DNA from: CAYYFV01 sp965660075
GTDB lineage: Bacteria > Patescibacteriota > Gracilibacteria > UBA1369 > GCA-2718715
Length of the DNA: 14,510 nt
Assembly (NCBI GenBank): GCA_965660075.1
Contig: CBFHYO010000043.1
Coordinates: forward strand, 1 to 14,510
Direction: 5' to 3'
Below, piece by piece: positions 7,435 to 13,289 of the stretch. The notes beneath the pieces are model-generated. The model was not told where the DNA came from. It saw only the letters and a list, made by a program, of their open reading frames with translations, and made no database searches. A program made the position numbers and the translations under genes. The first letter of the stretch is position 1. Each line of letters starts with the position of its first letter.

Positions 7435-7833
7435 ATGTATTTCCTCCAATTAGTCCAGGGATCTATCCTAGACACAGCAGAAAGCGCAAGCGTTATAGAT
7501 TTAATCAACCAACTTATCGCATTTGCGATAATAATAGCTGGTTTACTCTCATTTGTTTTTGTGTTTTGGGGTGGTATAAGATTTATACTCTCAGGAGGTG
7601 AAGACGAAAAAATCAAAGAAGCAGTCTCAACAATTAGATTTGCAATCATTGGGCTTATTTTTACAATGGCTTCTGTAATTATTGTAAATGTAGTCGGAAG
7701 AGTAGTTGGAATAAACACCGTTAAATACCTAAATATTCAACAAATAATTCAGACAATAGACAATATCACAACCGATTTGCAAGGCAACAGTTCAACACAA
7801 AAAACCCAAGGCTTCCCTCAAAGTTTAGACTAA
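7435..7833 (+). CDS. Small two-helix membrane protein, VirB2/T4SS-pilin-like
   Basis: A 132-aa protein with two long hydrophobic segments (about 22-53 and 67-93), joined by a short charged loop (GGEDEKIKEAVS), and a polar tail (94-132). The pattern WGGIRFILSGG, then charged residues, then STIRFAIIGLI matches the short VirB2/TrbC-like proteins common in reduced-genome bacteria and grouped as T4SS pilin-like. No other secretion gene is in the window, so a role in a pilus or channel is inferred only. The ATG at 7435 touches the upstream terminator, leaving no leader unless transcription starts inside the hairpin; a weak TAATAT lies in the hairpin loop. The last 9 nt overlap the convergent gene. 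There is no clear cleavable signal peptide, though the first helix begins near residue 20. Confidence 0.65.
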   Translation: MYFLQLVQGSILDTAESASVIDLINQLIAFAIIIAGLLSFVFVFWGGIRFILSGGEDEKIKEAVSTIRFAIIGLIFTMASVIIVNVVGRVVGINTVKYLNIQQIIQTIDNITTDLQGNSSTQKTQGFPQSLD

Positions 7834-8199
7834 AATATTTTTAGATAACTTTAACCTAGTATTGAAATTCGACTGAATCGATTTCCAATCATAAACAAAT
7901 CGATGATTTTCTAGTGCTCGGGATAAGGCATATATAGCACTAACATAAGTATCTAATTGGTAATTGAAAGCATCCCCTACCTCGCGCACAGGATCATAGT
8001 CAATAAAACCAAAACTATCAGGCAATACAGGTACTACATTTGGAACCATAACATTCATCAAATCATCTGATATAGCCTCTGAACCAACAAATAAAATATC
8101 GGCTTGATTAATATCTGATACGATATCCATTGGTAACTGAGTTAAAATCTTTTGTAAATCAGAATCAACTCCAAACATGTAAACTTTTGCAACTTTCAA
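7825..8199 (-). CDS. Unrecognised 124-aa protein resembling the end of a GT-B domain
   Basis: I do not recognise this gene. It has alternating strand and helix character: KVAKVYMFGVD (2-12), a helix, then ADILFVGSEA (33-42), NVVPVLPDS (54-62), IDYDP (66-70), GDAFNYQ (75-81) and a long helix, AIYALSRALENHRFVYDW (88-105). The order of these blocks recalls the end of glycogen-synthase/GT4 donor domains (ADI..PS, VPV, VDYDP, GtGF.F, L..ALxRAL...W), but E-x7-E is missing, so glycosyl transfer is unlikely. The start used is TTG at 8199; the ATG at 8178 would give 117 residues and lose the first strand. No signal peptide or membrane helix. It is convergent with the pilin-like gene (9-nt overlap) and divergent from the exonuclease gene. 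Its T/G-rich third positions match the other minus-strand genes, supporting a real gene. Confidence 0.6.
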   Translation of the reverse strand: MKVAKVYMFGVDSDLQKILTQLPMDIVSDINQADILFVGSEAISDDLMNVMVPNVVPVLPDSFGFIDYDPVREVGDAFNYQLDTYVSAIYALSRALENHRFVYDWKSIQSNFNTRLKLSKNILV

Positions 8200-8256
8200 T
8201 TTTCTTTTTTATTAAATTTATCATAATATATTAGCAAAATTTTGACGAAAAATCCA
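8200..8256. promoter_or_regulatory. Divergent promoter region with AT palindrome
   Basis: The 57-bp gap between two divergent start codons must hold both promoters. A 10-bp palindrome, TAATATATTA (8224-8233), can read as a -10-like element in either direction. No convincing -35 is seen on either side, and neither gene has a Shine-Dalgarno. Confidence 0.35.
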
Positions 8257-9156
8257 ATGAATAATCTACTTCTTATTGACGGAACAGCACTAGTATTTCG
8301 CGGCTTTTATGCGATTCCACCCCTTAAAAGTTCTAAAAACATTCCTACTAATGCCATTTTAGGCTTTTTTAACATTCTCATTCAATTGTTAAAACAAGAA
8401 CAACCAGAATATTTTGCAATTTGCTTTGACCGAGGAGAAACAACTCATAGAAAACAAGAGTACTCAGAGTACAAAGCTAACCGCAGCAAAGCACCAGACG
8501 AACTTTATCAACAAATAGTAATAGTCCAAGAGTTATTAAGAAAAGCGGATCTTAATTACCTAGACTCACCGGGTTACGAAGCGGACGATATTATAGCAAC
8601 ATTGTGCAAAACCCCAAACATGCACAAAAAAATCTACTCATCAGATTTTGATTTAATGCAGCTAATTAATGAATCAACAACAGTACTAAAACCAATCAAG
8701 GGGCCACAAAAATACGAAGAGTACAACACGCAGAAATTTGTAGAAAAATACAACATCCAACCTGATCAAGTAGCAGATTACAAAGGACTGTCTGGAGATA
8801 GTTCAGATAATTTACCAGGAATTCCAGGAGTTGGACCAAAAACCGCCATAAAACTTATAGATGAATATAAAAATCTAGAAAATATAATAGCGGACTCAGA
8901 AAACATTAAAGGCGCACTAGGTAAAAAGATTACCGAAAATAAACATCTAGCCCAATTATCAAAAAAGCTAGCAACTCTAGATAGCAACGTTCCAGAAGTA
9001 AAGGTAGACAATTTACACTGCGACAATATTAACTATCAGGATTTAATACTTCAATTAAAAGAATTAGAATTAGATTCTCTTACACCTAAAGTGATGAGCT
9101 TAAAAAAATTGCTAGATCAAAAAATAGTATCTGAAAATCAACAAAGTTTATTCTAA
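8257..9156 (+). CDS. Stand-alone 5'-3' exonuclease (PolA N-terminal/FEN type)
   Basis: A 299-aa flap/5'-3' exonuclease equal to the N-terminal domain of DNA polymerase I, with no polymerase part attached; it could remove RNA primers and flaps. Seen from the ATG at 8257: NNLLLIDGTALVFRGFYA (2-19) with metal ligand D8; CFDRG with D58; GYEADD with E108, D110 and D111; SSDFD with D130 and D132; and GDSSDN with D181 and D184. The helix-hairpin-helix follows as PGIPGVGPKTA. All expected metal-binding acidic residues are present. A TTG five codons upstream (8242) is in frame, but the family normally begins directly before the hydrophobic LLLIDG strand, so ATG is preferred. A 232-bp gap follows. Confidence 0.92.
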   Translation: MNNLLLIDGTALVFRGFYAIPPLKSSKNIPTNAILGFFNILIQLLKQEQPEYFAICFDRGETTHRKQEYSEYKANRSKAPDELYQQIVIVQELLRKADLNYLDSPGYEADDIIATLCKTPNMHKKIYSSDFDLMQLINESTTVLKPIKGPQKYEEYNTQKFVEKYNIQPDQVADYKGLSGDSSDNLPGIPGVGPKTAIKLIDEYKNLENIIADSENIKGALGKKITENKHLAQLSKKLATLDSNVPEVKVDNLHCDNINYQDLILQLKELELDSLTPKVMSLKKLLDQKIVSENQQSLF

Positions 9157-9388
9157 TAAATCAAAAAGCGGGTTTTATTAAATAACTATCCACAAAAATC
9201 TAAATCTGACAAACAAAAAAAATTGCCATGCAAACTGTTGCAAATTTTAGGTTTTTGTCTATCCAAAAAACAAAAAAACGTATAAAAAAATGCATCAACG
9301 AGTAACCAAAAGACTTTGACTAGACAATAATCAATTGCGTTAAGGATATCTATATAGTAACTTAAAGATACTATTAAAATCGTAAGAT
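9157..9388. other. Longest intergenic gap: ftsA upstream region
   Basis: No gene-sized ORF is seen here. Contents: a DnaA-box-like CTATCCACA (9186-9194, 8/9 to TTATCCACA) and a weaker echo CTATCCAAA; a hairpin-forming stretch at 9219-9248 (AAAATTGC with GCAAATTTT, one bulged base, 13-nt loop) followed shortly by TTTTT, possibly a weak terminator for the exonuclease gene; and TTGACT (9316-9321) and TACTAT (9369-9374), plausible promoter hexamers that are not correctly spaced from each other. The ftsA promoter should lie in the last 80 bp, but I cannot fix it. Confidence 0.5.
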
Positions 9389-10633
9389 ATGTCTAAAGGT
9401 AAAATAATTGCCAGCCTTGACGTAGGCAGCCACAAAATACGTACAATTGTTGGTGTGATAGACGAACAAACAAACCAAATTCAAATACTCGGAATGGGAT
9501 TCTCTCCATCTGAGGGTATTCGAAAAAGCATGATAGTTGATATAGAAGAAGCAGTCAGATGTATTTCATCAGCATTAGAAGATGCCGAAAGAATGGCCGG
9601 AGAGCCAATTAACCAAGTGTTTTTGGGGATGGGTGGTCATCACTTAGAATCTACAAATTCTAAAGGGGTAATCGCAATTTCTCATCCAAGTGGAGAAATT
9701 ATGGATGAAGACATAGACAGATCACTCGAAGCAGCACAAGCAATGGCTATACCAAACAACAGAAGAATTTTAAGAATAATACCTAAAACTTTCTCAGTAG
9801 ATGAACAAACAGGAATTAAATATCCAGTAGGAATGACGGGTATTAGACTCGAAGTAGATGCACACATTGTAACAGGTTTAACTCCTGCAGTTAAAAATTT
9901 AGAAAAGTCAGTACTACATAGCGGTGTCGATATTTCAGATATTATTCCAAATCCTCTAGCTTCATCAGAAGCTATTCTAAGTAAAAGACAAAAAGAACTT
10001 GGAGTAGTCGTTGTTGATATAGGTTGTGGATCTACAAATGTTGCTGTATACGAAGAAGGTACGATTTTACATTCTCAAGTAATACCAATCGGAGGAGAAA
10101 ACGTAACTAACGATGTTGCAATTGGCCTTAAGACAAGTATAGAAACAGCAGAAAAAATTAAAATAGAATACGGAACAACAAATCCAGAAACGATAGATTC
10201 AAAAGAACAAATCGATTTATCACTTATTAGTAAAATAGACCTGCAACAAGTAAATAGAAAAACACTTTGCCAAATAATGGAGGCTCGGTACGTCGAAATC
10301 TTCAACATGGTATTAAAATCATTGGAAGATATTGGCAGAGACGGAATGTTGCCAGCTGGTGTAGTGCTAACTGGTGGTGGTGCAAAAGTACCAGGGCTTG
10401 TAGACATGGCTCGTGAAAAACTAAAATTACCTGTACAGATTGGTATCCCTCAAGGTTTCGAGGGCTTAACGGATAAGGTAGAAGACACTTCTTATTCAAC
10501 AGCACTTGGACTACTCGTATGGGCCAGCAGATATCAGGGACAAGGCGTGAACATGAATTTTGACTTATCAAAGATTGACTTTTCACGTGTAACTGATACA
10601 TTTAGATCCTGGTTCAAAAACTTAATGCCATAA
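9389..10633 (+). CDS. ftsA: Cell division protein FtsA
   Basis: A 414-aa actin-like ATPase that tethers FtsZ filaments to the membrane at the division site. Seen: phosphate-1 loop SLDVGSHKI (9-17, D11); the SHS2/1C subdomain region (about 87-165), beginning LESTNSKGVIAISH; the phosphate-2 loop VVDIGCGSTNVAVY (208-221, D210); and the adenosine motif VVLTGGGAKVPG (325-336). The extreme C-terminus FRSWFKNLMP (405-414) is the amphipathic membrane-targeting helix, so the protein is complete at both ends. ftsZ begins 12 bp later, the classical division gene pair. The ATG at 9389 has no Shine-Dalgarno (GTAAGAT precedes it). Confidence 0.97.
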   Translation: MSKGKIIASLDVGSHKIRTIVGVIDEQTNQIQILGMGFSPSEGIRKSMIVDIEEAVRCISSALEDAERMAGEPINQVFLGMGGHHLESTNSKGVIAISHPSGEIMDEDIDRSLEAAQAMAIPNNRRILRIIPKTFSVDEQTGIKYPVGMTGIRLEVDAHIVTGLTPAVKNLEKSVLHSGVDISDIIPNPLASSEAILSKRQKELGVVVVDIGCGSTNVAVYEEGTILHSQVIPIGGENVTNDVAIGLKTSIETAEKIKIEYGTTNPETIDSKEQIDLSLISKIDLQQVNRKTLCQIMEARYVEIFNMVLKSLEDIGRDGMLPAGVVLTGGGAKVPGLVDMAREKLKLPVQIGIPQGFEGLTDKVEDTSYSTALGLLVWASRYQGQGVNMNFDLSKIDFSRVTDTFRSWFKNLMP

Positions 10634-10645
10634 ATTAATTCTTGA

Positions 10646-11890
10646 ATGACAATGACAAACAAAAAAAACCCTACAACAAATCCAGAAGAAACTCTTAAAA
10701 AGTTATTTTCAGGTAGCAAACCTGCAACTAAAAGTGTAGAAGTGGCACCAGAAATGTCTCCAGTTGCTCACATTAAAGTGTTTGGAGTTGGTGGTGGTGG
10801 ATCCAACGCGGTTAACCGAATGATCAAGGCGCACCTACAAGGTGTTGAATTTGTGGCTATCAATACAGATGCCCAAGCATTACACTATTCAGACGCTGAT
10901 AATACTATAAACATTGGTAAATCTACAACTCGTGGACTTGGGGCTGGTTCAGACCCAAATAGAGGTAAACAATCTGCAGAAGAAAGTTCAGAAGACATTA
11001 AGGCACAACTCGAAGGAGTAGACATGGTCTTTATTACATGTGGTTTGGGAGGTGGTACCGGCACTGGTGCGGCACCTGTAGTAGCAGATATCGCTAAAGA
11101 AATGGGTATTTTAACTGTTGGTGTAGTAACAAAACCATTTACATTCGAAGGTCCAAGACGTAAAAATCAAGCAGAAGATGGACTTTTAGCATTAAAAGAA
11201 AAAGTAGACACTCTTATTACAATTCCAAACGACAGAATTTTATCAATCATCGACAAAAAAACACCAATCACAGAAGCTTTTACTGTAGTAGATGACGTAT
11301 TAAGACAAGGTGTACAAGGGATTTCCGATCTAATTACAGTACATGGTATGATCAACGTGGATTTCGCCGATGTAAAAACAGTTATGGAAGATGCCGGATC
11401 GGCATTAATGGGTATCGGTTATGGATCTGGTGAAGATAGAGCCGTAGAAGCAGCTAAAGCAGCTATCCAATCTCCATTGTTAGAAATGGATATAGAAGGA
11501 GCAAAAGGTATATTATTCAACATTACTGGTGGATCTGATCTATCAATGTTCGAAGTAGACGAAGCCGCAAGAATTATCACAGAAGCCGCAGATCCAGACG
11601 CAACAATTATTTTTGGTTCTGTAATTAACGAAAACTACACTGGTGAAATCAAAATCACAGTAGTGGCTACAGGGTTCGACGAAGTAGCGAAAAAAAGAAA
11701 AATAGCTGAGCGACTTGCCAATCAAGAAAAAATGCAAAGAACTCAACAAAACCAAGATACATCGCCTGCCGAATCATCAGAGAAACTAATTAGTTTTCCA
11801 CAAAGCGCTCCGCAAGGGGTACAAGAGACAGAAAACGAGTTAGATATTCCAGCTTTTGTCAGATTAAATCTCAGAAATAGAAACAAATAA
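10646..11890 (+). CDS. ftsZ: Cell division protein FtsZ
   Basis: A 414-aa tubulin-like GTPase that forms the Z-ring. Seen: a variable 40-residue N-terminus; IKVFGVGGGGSNAVNRM (43-59); the tubulin signature GGGTGTG (135-141); PNDR (194-197); and the catalytic T7 loop NVDFADV (237-243) with D239 and D242. The GTPase and C-terminal domains end near 345, followed by a Q/S-rich linker. The conserved FtsA-binding tail is DIPAFVRLNL (400-409), ending in a basic NRNK. ATG codons at 10646 and 10652 both precede the variable region; the first is used here, and the choice adds only two residues. A terminator follows the stop codon with no gap, so ftsZ closes the transcript. Confidence 0.97.
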   Translation: MTMTNKKNPTTNPEETLKKLFSGSKPATKSVEVAPEMSPVAHIKVFGVGGGGSNAVNRMIKAHLQGVEFVAINTDAQALHYSDADNTINIGKSTTRGLGAGSDPNRGKQSAEESSEDIKAQLEGVDMVFITCGLGGGTGTGAAPVVADIAKEMGILTVGVVTKPFTFEGPRRKNQAEDGLLALKEKVDTLITIPNDRILSIIDKKTPITEAFTVVDDVLRQGVQGISDLITVHGMINVDFADVKTVMEDAGSALMGIGYGSGEDRAVEAAKAAIQSPLLEMDIEGAKGILFNITGGSDLSMFEVDEAARIITEAADPDATIIFGSVINENYTGEIKITVVATGFDEVAKKRKIAERLANQEKMQRTQQNQDTSPAESSEKLISFPQSAPQGVQETENELDIPAFVRLNLRNRNK

Positions 11891-11916
11891 CCTCTAACTT
11901 ACTAGAGGTTTTTTTT
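11891..11916 (+). terminator. Rho-independent terminator of ftsA-ftsZ
   Basis: CCTCTA (11891-11896) pairs perfectly with TAGAGG (11903-11908) around a 6-nt loop, followed by eight T (11909-11916). It starts at the base after the ftsZ stop codon, and only 12 bp separate its T-tract from the next ATG. Confidence 0.88.
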
Positions 11917-11928
11917 ATCAAATAGACT

Positions 11929-12819
11929 ATGAATATTCAAAAAATAGCTACTAAAAAAAATTTATTCTGCAATCAGCATCTACAAAAAGCTCTAAAAAAA
12001 AGCGGGAAAATAATAACATCTAAAAACAACAAACTTGGTAGTTTTTTAGTCTATCCACTGTTTAATAAATACACAATTATTTATACCGATGCTAAAAAGA
12101 CCACAAAGGTAAAATTATACCTAAGAAAACTAGCAAAAAAATACAATGCTATTTATGCGCTGCACGAAACTCAAGAAGTAATTGATAAATTTGAAACAAA
12201 AAGCTTTAAAGAATTCATACCTCGTGCTACACGCATAATATCGCTCTCTGAGAGTCGAGAAGAAATTCTTAGTCAAATGCACGCAAAAGGCCGTTACAAC
12301 TGCAAGGTGGCACTAAAAAACAACTTAGAAGTAAGTACAAAGTGGTCACTTGAAGATTTTTACAAACTTTTAGAAAAAACAGCCAAAAGAGATAACTTTT
12401 TTATTAATAATAAAAAGTACTACCAAGAATTATTCGAAAATATTCCAAGTAAACAGATTCACTTTTATGGGATATACAAAGACTCCAATCTTATTGCAGC
12501 AAGTATAGTAATAGATCATGCCAACACAGCCTACTACTTTTACGGAGCAAGCGACCATGATTACAGAAATTTAATGGCACCATATTTAATTCAACACAAA
12601 GCCATTTTCGAAGCACAAAAAAGAGGCATGCACTTTTATGATTTTCTAGGTGTAAGCCCATACTCACCTCACCCACTTGATAAAGTCTCGGAATTTAAAA
12701 GAAAATTTGGCGGAAAAATTGTCCACTTTAAAGCAAACAAGCTAACTATATTCAAACCAGGCATATTTTTTATACTTCTGATAAGAAGAAAAATAAAAAA
12801 ATTTAATAAAAAATCCTAA
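11929..12819 (+). CDS. FemAB-family aminoacyltransferase (peptidoglycan bridge type)
   Basis: A 296-aa tandem-GNAT FemAB/FemX-like protein. Family members add amino acids from aminoacyl-tRNA to the lipid II stem peptide. Seen: TRIISLSESREEILSQMH (101-118), then AKGRYNCKVALKNNLEV (119-135), the typical FemAB block; YGIYKDSNLIAASIVI (180-195); YYFYGASDHDYRNLMAPYL (202-220); and the late GVSPYSPHPLDKVSEFKRKFGG (from 241). The last 25 residues are hydrophobic then strongly basic (PGIFFILLIRRKIKK), perhaps a membrane-contact tail. It is shorter than Staphylococcus FemA (about 420 aa). It follows ftsZ and its terminator by 12 bp and ends tail to tail with def, the stop codons overlapping (12816-12819). 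Its amino acid cannot be predicted. Confidence 0.85.
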   Translation: MNIQKIATKKNLFCNQHLQKALKKSGKIITSKNNKLGSFLVYPLFNKYTIIYTDAKKTTKVKLYLRKLAKKYNAIYALHETQEVIDKFETKSFKEFIPRATRIISLSESREEILSQMHAKGRYNCKVALKNNLEVSTKWSLEDFYKLLEKTAKRDNFFINNKKYYQELFENIPSKQIHFYGIYKDSNLIAASIVIDHANTAYYFYGASDHDYRNLMAPYLIQHKAIFEAQKRGMHFYDFLGVSPYSPHPLDKVSEFKRKFGGKIVHFKANKLTIFKPGIFFILLIRRKIKKFNKKS

Positions 12820-13289
12820 AGAATCAACGAGTCAGCTAACCTGTCCAAAAACAAAACACCATTGATGTGATCCAACTCATGTAAAAACACACGTGCATCT
12901 AAATCAAGCAATCGCATTTGATGCTTTTCGCCTTTAACATCAAAAAAAGAAACAATAATTTCATTTGGTCTATAAACATTTCCAAATTGTCCTGGTAAAC
13001 TCAGACAACCCTCTTCACCGATAGTTTGATCCTCGGAAGCAAAAATAACTTCTGGATTAATCGCTTCACGAACAACCTGATTTTTAGTTCCATAGTCAGT
13101 AATAAATATGAAAGCACGAATATCCAAACCTACCTGAGGAGCGGCAATTCCAAGCCCCTTAGCTTTTTTAAGGGTTTGTTTCATATCAAAGATAATATCT
13201 TTGATAACCGAATCAAATTCTTCAACGGGTTTGCACATTGTACGTAAAACTGGGTTGTCTTTACCTTTTATAATTTCTAATACTGTCAT
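12816..13289 (-). CDS. def: Peptide deformylase
   Basis: A 157-aa metallohydrolase that removes the formyl group from new N-terminal methionine. All three signature motifs are intact: GLGIAAPQVG (45-54, Q52), EGCLS (93-97, metal ligand C95) and HELDH (137-141, H137, E138, H141). Length is typical, and the protein ends soon after the HELDH helix (FLDRLADSLIL). The ATG at 13289 overlaps the photolyase TGA as ATGA, so the two are translated from one message. The stop (TAG) overlaps the stop of the convergent FemAB gene, and I see no hairpin terminator on this strand. Confidence 0.96.
   Translation of the reverse strand: MTVLEIIKGKDNPVLRTMCKPVEEFDSVIKDIIFDMKQTLKKAKGLGIAAPQVGLDIRAFIFITDYGTKNQVVREAINPEVIFASEDQTIGEEGCLSLPGQFGNVYRPNEIIVSFFDVKGEKHQMRLLDLDARVFLHELDHINGVLFLDRLADSLIL

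Noticed and set aside
8242..8256. TTG start adding five residues to the exonuclease
   Set aside because: The ATG at 8257 places Met directly before the LLLIDG strand, as in the family. The upstream extension has no support.
9155..9181. TAATAAA ... TTTATTA inverted repeat after the exonuclease stop as a terminator
   Set aside because: The stem is A/T-only with a 13-nt loop and no following T-run; too weak to call.
9682..10719. Several minus-strand ORFs antisense to ftsA
   Set aside because: They are shadows of the strongly supported ftsA frame, with no domain-like sequence or start context of their own.
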